Made by a program: the position numbers and the translations under genes
Notes under the pieces: generated by a model
What the model saw: the letters and a program-made list of their open reading frames with translations, nothing else
Database searches by the model: none
Told to the model about the DNA's origin: nothing
Source: Salinimicrobium sp049680855
GTDB taxonomy: Bacteria; Bacteroidota; Bacteroidia; Flavobacteriales; Flavobacteriaceae
NCBI RefSeq assembly: GCF_049680855.1
Contig: NZ_JBMPGS010000006.1
Location: 67,013-131,012, forward strand
Reading direction: 5' to 3'
DNA: 64,000 nt
In this document: one piece after another, positions 25,873 through 34,413 of the stretch
Layout: each line of letters starts with the position of its first letter
How positions within the stretch are numbered: the first letter of the stretch is position 1

Positions 25873-28800
25873 ATGCTGAATAAAGGCATTAAATTTCTTA
25901 TAGAAAACAAGCTGGTAGCAGTAATTTTCCTCGTCCTTTTCGTGGGCTGGGGAATTGTTACGGCACCCTTTAACTGGGACACCGGATTTTTACCTTCCAG
26001 TCCTGTTGCGGTAGACGCGATTCCTGATATTGGTGAAAACCAGCAGATCGTTTTCACTAACTGGCCGGGACGTTCTCCCCAGGACATCGAAGACCAGATC
26101 ACCTACCCTCTCACTACTTCTTTGCTTGGAATTCCCGGGGTGAAAACCATCCGAAGTTCGAGCATGTTTGGATTTTCCAGTATATATATCATTTTTGAGG
26201 AGGATGTGGAATTCTACTGGAGCCGCAGCCGAATTCTGGAAAAACTGAATTCTCTTCCACCAAACTTATTACCCGAAGGTGTGAATCCGGCGCTGGGTCC
26301 AGATGCCACTGGCTTGGGGCAAATCTTCTGGTATACGCTGGAAGGTCGTGACAGTGAAGGAAATGTCACAGGTGGCTGGGATCTTCATGAACTGCGCAGC
26401 ATTCAGGATTATTATGTGAAATATGCCCTTTCGGGCGCCAGCGGAGTTTCAGAAGTGAGTTCTATAGGCGGTTATGTTCAGGAATATCAAATAGATGTAA
26501 ATCCAGAACTCATGCGGCAGTATGACGTAAGCCTGCAGGAGGTGGTGACGGCCGTGAAGGAAAGCAACCGCGACATAGGTGCACAAACGCTCGAGATCAA
26601 TCGCGCCGAATATTTAGTGCGAGGCCTGGGTTATGTGAAGTCTGTGGAAGATATAGAAAACGCAGTGGTTACTTCCGAAGATTTTACCTCCTTGCGAGTT
26701 AAAGATATTGCAAATGTTTCTCTGGGACCGGCCCAGAGACGTGGCATCCTGGACAAAGAAGGTGCTGAGGTCGTGGGCGGAGTCGTAGTTGCAAGATACG
26801 GGGCGAATCCCTTGGAGGTCATCAACAACGTAAAAGATCAAATAGAAGAAATCAGTGAAAGTTTACCTTCCAAACAGCTGTCAGATGGACGTACGTCTCA
26901 GGTAACAATTGTGCCATTTTACGACCGCACCGAACTTATAGAGGAAACACTGGGGACGCTCAACGAAGCCCTCAGCATGGAAATCCTTATTACTGTCCTG
27001 GTGATCATTGTGATGGTGTTTAACCTTAGAGCATCTGTACTTATTTCCGGTTTATTGCCGGTGGCGGTGCTTATGGTCTTTATTTCAATGAAAATGTTTG
27101 ATGTGCCCGCGAACATAGTGGCGCTTTCGGGTATTGCAATTGCCATTGGTACCATGGTAGATGTAGGCGTTATTTTATCTGAAAATATTCTTAGACACCT
27201 GGATGAGCTAAGACTGGATGCGAATGGAAAGAAGTTGCCCATAAATACGGTAGTTTATAATGCTACTTCTGAAGTTTCGGGAGCTATCTTAACAGCTGTA
27301 CTTACAACTATTATCAGCTTTATTCCCGTTTTTACAATGATTGGTGCTGAAGGAAAGCTATTCCGGCCGCTGGCTTTTACAAAAACAATGGCGCTGGTGG
27401 CTTCTCTGGTGGTCGCTTTGTTTCTTATCCCGCCCTTTGCCGCCACTTTTTTCAAGAAAAAAACTGCGAGTGCAAGTGTGGGTTATACCGTTAATGCAAT
27501 TCTTATTCTCCTCGGACTAACAGCAGTAGTGTTTGGGTACTTTACGGGTGTTATTCTTCTGGCTTTTGGGGTGACGGGTATGCTGCTTCTTCAAAAACGT
27601 ATAGCTCCAAAAAGGGCAAATTTGATCAATATTATTGTTTCTGCTTTTGCGATCGTGCTGCTTTTAGCGGAGTACTGGCGACCATTAGGATTTGACCGAA
27701 GCGTTTTAATGAACTTCCTGTTTGTAGGAATTATTGCCTTTGGATTACTGGGAGGTTTTGCCATTTTTCAAAAGTATTATACATCAATTCTCAAATGGGC
27801 GCTGCGGAATAAAATAGCATTCCTGTCGCTGCCAACAGCCATTGTTATCGCAGGTTTCTTAATTATGCGAAATACCGGAGAGGAATTTATGCCTTCCCTT
27901 AACGAAGGTTCTTTTCTCCTGATGCCTACCTCAATGCCGCACGCCGGAGTGGAGGAAAACAAACGGGTTTTACAGCAGCTTGATATGGCAGTTGCTGCAA
28001 TCCCAGAAGTGCAAACAGTGGTAGGAAAAGCCGGTCGTGCAGAATCTGCGCTGGATCCCGCACCCCTTTCCATGTATGAAAATATCATTCAGTATAAATC
28101 TGAATACATGAAGAATGAAGCTGGCGAGCCACAGCGCTTCAGGATGAACGAAGACGGGTATTTTATTCTTGCCAATGGGAAGCTCCTGTTAAATCCAAAT
28201 TCTGAAATAGATGAAACCAACATCTCAGCAGAAAACCTGGTTCAGAATCCGCTGAAGATAGATAGAGCGCAATTAACTCCCGATGAAGACGGGGAATATT
28301 TCAGGAACTGGCGCCCCAATATACAGTCTCCAGATGATATCTGGAATGAAATTGTGGAAGCGACAAGATTACCGGGAGTGACTTCGGCACCAAAACTTCA
28401 GCCTATCGAAACTCGCCTCGTGATGCTGCAAACCGGGATGCGCGCACCTATGGGAATAAAAGTGAGAGGTGGTGACCTTAAGCAAATAGAAGCTTTCGGA
28501 CTAAAACTGGAAGAAATCCTCAAGGAAGTGGAAGGCGTAAAAGATGAGGCGGTTTTTGCTGACAGGATTGTCGGGAAACCATATCTGTTGATCGACATTA
28601 AAAGGGAGCGCCTTGCGAGATACGGAATTTCCATTGATGATGTACAGGGAGTGCTCGAAGTGGCTGTTGGAGGAATGGCGATCTCGCAAACCGTGGAAGG
28701 AAGGGAGCGTTATGCAATGAGAGTGCGATATCCAAGAGATCTTCGCGGAAGCCCTGAAGATATTAAAGATATTTATGTGCCTGTGGAAGGTGGTAACCCG

Positions 28801-29634
28801 GTGCCGCTGACCGAGCTGGTAGAAATTAGGTATGAGCAGGGGCCGCAGGTGATCAAGAGTGAAGATACTTTTCTTGTAGGTTATGTGCTCTTTGATAAAA
28901 TGGATGGATACGCTGAAGTGAATGTTGTTGAGAATGCACAGGAACTTATTAAAGAAAAAATTGCTGCGGGCGAACTAACGGTACCTGCAGGGCTTAGCTA
29001 TAAATTCACCGGAACTTATGAAAATCAATTACGGGCAGAAAAAACCTTGTCTGTAGTAGTGCCGCTTTCCTTGATCATTATATTCTTGATCCTTTATTTT
29101 CAGTTCAAATCGGTTTCAACTTCTTTAATGGTGTTTACCGGGATTGCCGTAGCCTTTGCAGGAGGTTTTATGCTTATTTGGCTGTATGGGGAAAGCTGGT
29201 TTTTAAACTTCAGTGTCTTTGGTGAAAACCTGCGGGATCTTTTCCAGATGCACCCCATAAACCTAAGCGTTGCCGTATGGGTAGGATTCATTGCCCTCTT
29301 CGGAATTGCAACCGATGATGGTGTGGTAATGGCTACTTATCTTACGCAGACCTACAACAATAATGTGACAAAAACCAAAGAGCAGGTGAGGGCAGCGGTA
29401 GTCGAAGCCGGGGAAAAAAGGATTCGCCCCTGTCTTATGACCACGGCAACGACCATCCTGGCACTTTTGCCAATATTAACTTCTACAGGACGTGGAAGTG
29501 ACATTATAATCCCAATGGCCATCCCCAGTTTCGGCGGAATGCTGATCGCGCTCATTACGCTGTTTGTGGTTCCCGTCTTGTTTAGCTGGAGAAAAGAAGC
29601 GCAATTGGGAAAACAGGAACAAATTGAAGAATAA
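25873..29634 (+). CDS. cusA: CusA/CzcA-type heavy-metal RND efflux pump
   Basis: 1253 aa inner-membrane pump that drives metal ions out with proton flow, in complex with an adaptor and outer-membrane channel. The N-terminal region PNWP-like (IVFTNWPGRSPQDIEDQ), the TM4 region GIAIAIGTMVDVGVILSENI and the TM10 region FGIATDDGVVMATYL are typical of HME-RND proteins. It is about 200 residues longer than E. coli CusA. Extra material includes hydrophobic segments at about 531-629 and a soluble insert at about 746-826. The channel gene starts 4 bases after its stop. Copper or silver is the likely cargo, by context. Confidence 0.93.
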   Translation: MLNKGIKFLIENKLVAVIFLVLFVGWGIVTAPFNWDTGFLPSSPVAVDAIPDIGENQQIVFTNWPGRSPQDIEDQITYPLTTSLLGIPGVKTIRSSSMFGFSSIYIIFEEDVEFYWSRSRILEKLNSLPPNLLPEGVNPALGPDATGLGQIFWYTLEGRDSEGNVTGGWDLHELRSIQDYYVKYALSGASGVSEVSSIGGYVQEYQIDVNPELMRQYDVSLQEVVTAVKESNRDIGAQTLEINRAEYLVRGLGYVKSVEDIENAVVTSEDFTSLRVKDIANVSLGPAQRRGILDKEGAEVVGGVVVARYGANPLEVINNVKDQIEEISESLPSKQLSDGRTSQVTIVPFYDRTELIEETLGTLNEALSMEILITVLVIIVMVFNLRASVLISGLLPVAVLMVFISMKMFDVPANIVALSGIAIAIGTMVDVGVILSENILRHLDELRLDANGKKLPINTVVYNATSEVSGAILTAVLTTIISFIPVFTMIGAEGKLFRPLAFTKTMALVASLVVALFLIPPFAATFFKKKTASASVGYTVNAILILLGLTAVVFGYFTGVILLAFGVTGMLLLQKRIAPKRANLINIIVSAFAIVLLLAEYWRPLGFDRSVLMNFLFVGIIAFGLLGGFAIFQKYYTSILKWALRNKIAFLSLPTAIVIAGFLIMRNTGEEFMPSLNEGSFLLMPTSMPHAGVEENKRVLQQLDMAVAAIPEVQTVVGKAGRAESALDPAPLSMYENIIQYKSEYMKNEAGEPQRFRMNEDGYFILANGKLLLNPNSEIDETNISAENLVQNPLKIDRAQLTPDEDGEYFRNWRPNIQSPDDIWNEIVEATRLPGVTSAPKLQPIETRLVMLQTGMRAPMGIKVRGGDLKQIEAFGLKLEEILKEVEGVKDEAVFADRIVGKPYLLIDIKRERLARYGISIDDVQGVLEVAVGGMAISQTVEGRERYAMRVRYPRDLRGSPEDIKDIYVPVEGGNPVPLTELVEIRYEQGPQVIKSEDTFLVGYVLFDKMDGYAEVNVVENAQELIKEKIAAGELTVPAGLSYKFTGTYENQLRAEKTLSVVVPLSLIIIFLILYFQFKSVSTSLMVFTGIAVAFAGGFMLIWLYGESWFLNFSVFGENLRDLFQMHPINLSVAVWVGFIALFGIATDDGVVMATYLTQTYNNNVTKTKEQVRAAVVEAGEKRIRPCLMTTATTILALLPILTSTGRGSDIIIPMAIPSFGGMLIALITLFVVPVLFSWRKEAQLGKQEQIEE

Positions 29635-29638
29635 AAAA

Positions 29639-30904
29639 ATGACAGAAGCTCCAAAAATGACAAAAAAAGACGGCTTTTTGGGAATGCAGAAATGCATCAT
29701 CTTTGCTGCAATCTTGTGCTTTTCCGGATTTACAGGAATGAGTCAGCAGCTGGATTATTACCTGTTGGAAGCAGAAGAAAACAATCCCGAAATCCAGGCG
29801 CTGGGATTGCGCTATGACATTGCTACAGAAAAGATAAATGAAGCCGCTTCCCTGCCCGATACCGAATTTAGTGCCGGTTATTTTGTAAGTGAACCTGAAA
29901 CCCGCACCGGGCCTCAAAAAGCACGTTTTTCGGTACGGCAAATGATTCCCTGGTTTAATACAATCACTGCGAGAGAAAATTATTCTAAATCGCTGGCAGA
30001 TGCCGAATATGTGGAGATCGCCATGGCGAAAAGAAAGCTGAAATTATCGGTTGCGCAAACCTATTACCGGCTTTACGCTTTGCAAGCCAGGCAGGAGGTG
30101 GTTAGGGAAAATGTGGATCTGTTGGAAACCTATCACGAATTGGCGCTCAATTCTGTAGAAGTGGGTAGCGCTTCGGCAGTAGATGTGCTTCGGCTGCAAA
30201 TGAGACAAAATGATCTCATGCAGCAGCTGCTGACTTTGGAGCAGGAATTTAAGGCTGAAAAAGTAAAGTTCAATAACCTTTTAAACCGTCCTGCAAACAT
30301 GGAAATCGTGCTTGTGGATTCGCTTGCTATTCCGTCGCAAGAACTTTCAGAAGAGTTCAATGTGAATCAGGTGCATCCTGAGCTTCTTAAATTTGAGGAA
30401 CTGTACCAATCGGTCACCGAAGCAGAACTTCTGAATCAAAAGGAAGCACTTCCTAAACTGGGTTTTGGAATTGATTATATTCCTGTTGCCGAGCGCAGTG
30501 ATATGACGATGCTTGATAACGGAAAAGATATCCTGATGCCCATGCTATCGGTTTCCATTCCAATTTTTAATACGAAGTACAAATCGGTAACAAGGCAGAA
30601 CGAATTGAGGCAAAAGGAAATAAATGCACAACGCACTAACCGGCAGGACAAATTGAGCACGCTCCTGGCCGAAGCAGTAAGTAGCCGCAGCGCTGTCAGG
30701 ATCACTGCCGAGACATTTCTTCAAAATTTGGAGCAGGCAAAAGATGCCGAAGAAATCCTGCTGCGCAGCTACGAAACAGGAACGGTAGATTTTGATGACG
30801 TGCTTGATGTGCAGGAGCTTCAGCTGCAATTTCAGACGGGATTAATAGAAGCCGTGAAGAACTTTTACCAGGAATCGGCGGTGATAAATTACCTGACAAA
30901 TTAG
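29639..30904 (+). CDS. TolC/CusC-type outer-membrane efflux channel
   Basis: 421 aa. After a basic N-terminus and signal segment (MQKCIIFAAILCFSG) come two repeats of the TolC helical hairpin pattern, for example LKLSVAQTYYRLYALQARQEVV and DFDDVLDVQELQLQFQ. It forms the outer-membrane duct of the CusCBA-like complex. ATG 29639 lies 4 bases after the cusA stop; ATG 29684 would give a more standard signal peptide. Confidence 0.88.
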   Translation: MTEAPKMTKKDGFLGMQKCIIFAAILCFSGFTGMSQQLDYYLLEAEENNPEIQALGLRYDIATEKINEAASLPDTEFSAGYFVSEPETRTGPQKARFSVRQMIPWFNTITARENYSKSLADAEYVEIAMAKRKLKLSVAQTYYRLYALQARQEVVRENVDLLETYHELALNSVEVGSASAVDVLRLQMRQNDLMQQLLTLEQEFKAEKVKFNNLLNRPANMEIVLVDSLAIPSQELSEEFNVNQVHPELLKFEELYQSVTEAELLNQKEALPKLGFGIDYIPVAERSDMTMLDNGKDILMPMLSVSIPIFNTKYKSVTRQNELRQKEINAQRTNRQDKLSTLLAEAVSSRSAVRITAETFLQNLEQAKDAEEILLRSYETGTVDFDDVLDVQELQLQFQTGLIEAVKNFYQESAVINYLTN

Positions 30905-30952
30905 TTAGTAAAAAGCTGATGGTTTTTCGGCAAATGAATAAAAAAGAAGAAG

Positions 30953-32668
30953 ATGAAAAAAGTATTAATATACATAGGGCTGCTGGCAGGAGGACTGTTA
31001 CTTGGCTACTGGATTTTCAATGATTCGGAAGGAGCCGTTTCTAGGGCTGCTGAAATGACTTCGGAACATGATCACGAAGAAAAAACCATGTGGACCTGTT
31101 CCATGCACCCGCAAATCATGCAGCCGCGGCCGGGAGATTGCCCAATTTGCGGAATGGAACTCATTCCCGCAGCGGCAGCCGTGGATGGTTTGAGTGCCGG
31201 GGAATTCACCATGACCGAAAATGCCATTGCGCTGGCAAATATCCAAACCACTACGGTGGGTGGCGGCAATCAGGCCGGGGATAAGCTTAATCTTTCTGGC
31301 CAGATAGAAATTAATGAAGAAGATGTGGCCGTGCAGGTGGCGCACTTTGCAGGTCGAATAGAAGATCTAAATGTGAATTTTGCAGGGGAAGAAGTCAGAC
31401 GAGGGCAGTTACTGGCTACCGTTTATTCTCCCGAACTTGTTGCCGCACAGCAGGAATTACTAACGGCCGCAAGATTAAAGGAGAATCAGCCGGGATTGTA
31501 CAATGCGGTAAGAAATAAACTGAAATTATGGAAGCTGTCTGATAATCAAATCAAAACCATTGAAAGTTCGGGAGAAGTGATAGAGAATTTTCCTGTTTAT
31601 GCTAATGTCAGCGGAACGGTAACCGAAAAACTTGTTCAGGAAGGAGATTACGTTTCTCAGGGACAACCACTTTTCAGAATAGCAAATCTGGGGAGTGTTT
31701 GGGCGGTCTTTAATGCTTATGAAAACCAGGTTAGCGGAGTAGAGGAAGGGCAGGAAATTTTGATCACCACGAATGCTTTTCCTAACATGGAGTTTGAGGC
31801 CAGAGTTTCTTTCGTAGATCCTGTTCTCAATACTTCTCGGCGTACGGTTGAGGTAAGAACCGAACTGGAGAATGAAAATGCCATTTTGAAGCCGGGAATG
31901 TTTGTCCGCGGGATATTAGAAGGTACAAGCGTGGCTGAAAATTCTGAAGAGGTAGTAGTTGTTCCCAAAAGTGCGGTTATGTGGACGGGGGAGCGTTCGC
32001 TCGTCTACGTCAAGACCAATGCCGAAACTCCCACTTTTGAAATGAGAGAAGTGAGACTTGGAAAACCTATGGGCAATAGTTTTGAAGTGGTAAACGGACT
32101 TTCTGCAGGAGAAGAAATTGTGGTAAACGGTACTTTTACGGTAGATGCGGCTGCTCAGCTGCAGGGGAAGCGATCTATGATGAACCAGGAATCTACGCAA
32201 GCTAAAAATCCAGTACCAATGAAAATGGAAATTCCGGCAGGTTTTCAGGAGGAATTCGAAGCGATTCTTTCTTCTTATTTTGAGCTGAAGGATGCCTTTG
32301 TTCGTTCTGAAGCAGGTGCTGCACGAGAAAAGGCTTCAGAAATGCTTGAGAAAATAAGCAATATTTCTCTTAGCGGACTTGGAGAATTGGAAGGCCAACA
32401 CGTAAACCGAATTACTAAAATGCTGGAGGCGATCGTTCAAAATGACATTTTAGAGAATCAGCGGGAACATTTTAGAGTGCTTTCAGAAAATATGATCACC
32501 TTAGTTTCCAGTATGGATGTGCTGGAAACCAATATCTTTGTAATGAACTGCCCTATGGCAAACACAAACAAAGGAGCAGATTGGCTGAGCCTGTCACGGG
32601 AGATAAGAAATCCCTATTTTGGAGAGGCCATGGTCACCTGTGGCGAGATTATTAGAGAAATAAAATAA
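30953..32668 (+). CDS. cusB: CusB-type periplasmic adaptor with metal-binding modules
   Basis: 571 aa membrane-fusion protein joining the RND pump to the channel. Order: N-terminal membrane anchor (about 4-22), His-rich EHDHEE, a heavy-metal-binding domain TCSMHPQIMQPRPGDCPICG (about 47-72), barrel-sandwich/lipoyl and beta-barrel adaptor regions (about 110-390), then a C-terminal DUF3347 domain with MNCPMAN and EIRNPYFGEAMVTCG (about 430-571). The two metal-binding ends would catch periplasmic Cu(I) or Ag(I) and pass it to the pump. Two dyad copies lie in the gene. Confidence 0.92.
   Translation: MKKVLIYIGLLAGGLLLGYWIFNDSEGAVSRAAEMTSEHDHEEKTMWTCSMHPQIMQPRPGDCPICGMELIPAAAAVDGLSAGEFTMTENAIALANIQTTTVGGGNQAGDKLNLSGQIEINEEDVAVQVAHFAGRIEDLNVNFAGEEVRRGQLLATVYSPELVAAQQELLTAARLKENQPGLYNAVRNKLKLWKLSDNQIKTIESSGEVIENFPVYANVSGTVTEKLVQEGDYVSQGQPLFRIANLGSVWAVFNAYENQVSGVEEGQEILITTNAFPNMEFEARVSFVDPVLNTSRRTVEVRTELENENAILKPGMFVRGILEGTSVAENSEEVVVVPKSAVMWTGERSLVYVKTNAETPTFEMREVRLGKPMGNSFEVVNGLSAGEEIVVNGTFTVDAAAQLQGKRSMMNQESTQAKNPVPMKMEIPAGFQEEFEAILSSYFELKDAFVRSEAGAAREKASEMLEKISNISLSGLGELEGQHVNRITKMLEAIVQNDILENQREHFRVLSENMITLVSSMDVLETNIFVMNCPMANTNKGADWLSLSREIRNPYFGEAMVTCGEIIREIK
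31876..31886. repeat. AAATGNCATTT dyad, copy 6
   Basis: AAATGCCATTT in cusB, read as Asn-Ala-Ile-Leu. Confidence 0.6.
32440..32450. repeat. AAATGNCATTT dyad, copy 7
   Basis: AAATGACATTT in the DUF3347 part of cusB, read as Asn-Asp-Ile-Leu. Confidence 0.6.
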
Positions 32669-32703
32669 TTATTAATAATTAATTAAAGTTAATCAAGATC
32701 AAC

Positions 32704-33291
32704 ATGAGACATTCAAAATTGCTTATTTTAGGAGTAGCAGGTATTTTAAGTCTAAATTCCTGCGGAGAAAACAAGAAAGGAGAGGAAACTGTAATTCCAA
32801 TGCAAAACGACAGCCGTAAGATGGGAGATGACCATGAAATGCATGCTGCGGAAGGTGAAAACCTGGACGACGGTGCACAGAGTGGCAATCCTCAATTTCC
32901 GGACGAAACGATAGCAAACGTGTATGAACATTATATGCACGTCAAGTCTGCCCTGGTGAACAGTAATTCTTCTGAAGCGGCCAATGGTGCCGAAATGCTG
33001 GTGGAGACTTTACAGAATTCCGAAGCAAATGATGAGGTGCTGAATGCTGCTCAGCAAATAGCACAGGCCGACGAGTTAAATGCACAAAGAACCGCATTTT
33101 CAGATCTCTCAGCGGGAGTTGAGGAAATGATCGCTGGCCAACTGGAATCTGGTGAGATCTATAAGCAGTATTGCCCTATGGCGTTTGAAGGACAGGGCGG
33201 TTACTGGCTTTCTTCTTCCGAGGAGATTCGTAATCCTTATTATGGAGACAAAATGTTGAAATGCGGAAGTGTAAGAGAAACTATTCAATAA
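32704..33291 (+). CDS. DUF3347 lipoprotein
   Basis: 195 aa. Lipobox at SLNSCGEN. After a Met/His-bearing linker (GDDHEMHAAEGE) comes a DUF3347 domain ending YCPMAFEGQGGYWLSSSEEI and NPYYGDKMLKCG. The same ending is found at the C-terminus of the CusB-like adaptor (NPYFGEAMVTCG), so the two are paralogous domains. It is probably a periplasmic copper-binding helper of the efflux complex (inference). It follows cusB by 35 bases and precedes a terminator. Confidence 0.85.
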   Translation: MRHSKLLILGVAGILSLNSCGENKKGEETVIPMQNDSRKMGDDHEMHAAEGENLDDGAQSGNPQFPDETIANVYEHYMHVKSALVNSNSSEAANGAEMLVETLQNSEANDEVLNAAQQIAQADELNAQRTAFSDLSAGVEEMIAGQLESGEIYKQYCPMAFEGQGGYWLSSSEEIRNPYYGDKMLKCGSVRETIQ

Positions 33292-33302
33292 TTATAAATT
33301 AG

Positions 33303-33334
33303 ATTTCCCGGGGCTGGGCTCCGGGAAATTTTGT
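33303..33334 (+). terminator. Terminator after the DUF3347 gene
   Basis: ATTTCCCGG pairs with CCGGGAAAT around a 9-base loop, followed by TTTTGTTT. It ends just before the HMA-AraC gene. Confidence 0.7.
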
Positions 33335-33350
33335 TTGACGAAGCTGAATT

Positions 33351-33920
33351 ATGGAAAAGAATGTTCTTCAAATCAAAAACATGGTCTGTGATAGATGTAA
33401 GATAACAGTTACAGAAATTATGGGTCGCCTGGAAATTCCGTGGGAGAGGATCGCACTTGGAGAAGCGGTTCTGGGAAGGCAGCTGGACGAAGAAGAGCTT
33501 CAGGATCTAAAGAATGAATTCAGCAAAGTCGGTTTTGTAGTCATTGATGACAGGAACCTTCAGTTGGTCAACAAAATAAAGTCTCTCATTATAGAAGAGG
33601 TGTATGAGTCGGATCTCGATCAGGAAAAAAATATTTCTGAAGTCCTGGCGGAAAAATTGCTTCACGATTATAGCTTTTTAAGCAGCTTGTTCAAAAAAGC
33701 TGAAGGAATAAGTGTAGAAAAATTCCGCAGTGATTTAAAAATTGAGCGCGCCAAGGAGTTGCTGGAGTATGGGGAATTGAACATAAATGAGATAGCAACA
33801 AAAATTGGCTACAAAAGTGTAAGTTATTTTTGTTCTAAATTTAAAAAGGAAACAGGCTTCACACCATTAGCTTATCAAAAGAAGCAGGTGAAAAGCCGGG
33901 TGGGAATAAATACGCTTTAA
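33351..33920 (+). CDS. HMA-AraC fusion regulator 1
   Basis: 189 aa. The N-terminal 75 residues look like a ferredoxin-fold heavy-metal-associated domain, starting NVLQIKNMVCDRCKITV with the metal motif CxxC (Cys 13, Cys 16). The C-terminal 90 residues are an AraC-type double helix-turn-helix (ERAKELLEYGELNINEIATKIG and SVSYFCSKFKKETGFTP). The combination suggests a transcription factor that binds Cu(I) directly in the cytoplasm and controls the surrounding efflux genes. A paralogue lies at 35758. Metal binding and targets are inferred. Confidence 0.85.
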   Translation: MEKNVLQIKNMVCDRCKITVTEIMGRLEIPWERIALGEAVLGRQLDEEELQDLKNEFSKVGFVVIDDRNLQLVNKIKSLIIEEVYESDLDQEKNISEVLAEKLLHDYSFLSSLFKKAEGISVEKFRSDLKIERAKELLEYGELNINEIATKIGYKSVSYFCSKFKKETGFTPLAYQKKQVKSRVGINTL

Positions 33921-34013
33921 ACAAAATTTCAATATTTTTATCTGTAATAAAGAAATTCGTTCTTCTAATTATGTGGTAATTTCATACTGAATTAACTAAA
34001 AAAAGAATTTATT

Positions 34014-34340
34014 ATGAAAAATCAGGAATTAATAAGGAAGTTTTACGATTGTGCAGCAGCATGTTCTCATTGTGCAGATGCCTGCCTTGACGAAGATGAT
34101 GTAAAAAAGATGGTGCCGTGTATTAGGCTCGACAAGGTTTGTGCTTCCACATGTATTGCAACTGCGCAAGCTTTGGCTGTAGACATTGCTAAAGACGATA
34201 TTAGAGGACTTGTAGAATTTTGTAAGGAAATTTGCCGCAAGTGTGGGGATGAGTGTAGCCAGCATGATAACCAGCACTGTCAGGACTGCGCGAAAGCTTG
34301 TAAAGAGTGTGTGGAAGCATGTGATAAATTTTTGGCATAA
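34014..34340 (+). CDS. Cysteine-rich four-helix copper-binding protein (DUF326/Csp-like)
   Basis: 108 aa with 16 Cys, mostly in CxxC and CxxxC spacings along predicted helices (DCAAACSHCADAC near the start, CAKACKECVEAC at the end). This is the pattern of the small copper-storage proteins, where thiols line a helix bundle and hold many Cu(I) ions. No signal peptide is seen, so it would act in the cytoplasm as a copper buffer. It lies between the regulator and a terminator. Confidence 0.88.
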   Translation: MKNQELIRKFYDCAAACSHCADACLDEDDVKKMVPCIRLDKVCASTCIATAQALAVDIAKDDIRGLVEFCKEICRKCGDECSQHDNQHCQDCAKACKECVEACDKFLA

Positions 34341-34363
34341 TAGATATTCAAATGGAAACAATT

Positions 34364-34396
34364 GAAAACCCGGCTGGTCTGGGTTTTCTTTTTTTT
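34364..34396 (+). terminator. Terminator after the copper-storage protein gene
   Basis: GAAAACCC pairs with GGGTTTTC around a 9-base loop, then a run of T. Confidence 0.75.
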
Positions 34397-34413
34397 CATT
34401 CTAATCCTGAACA

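Noticed and set aside
33303..33329. ATTTCCCGG/CCGGGAAAT resembling a Noc/ParB-type palindrome
   Set aside because: The arms are separated by 9 bases and followed by a T tract; a terminator explains it better.
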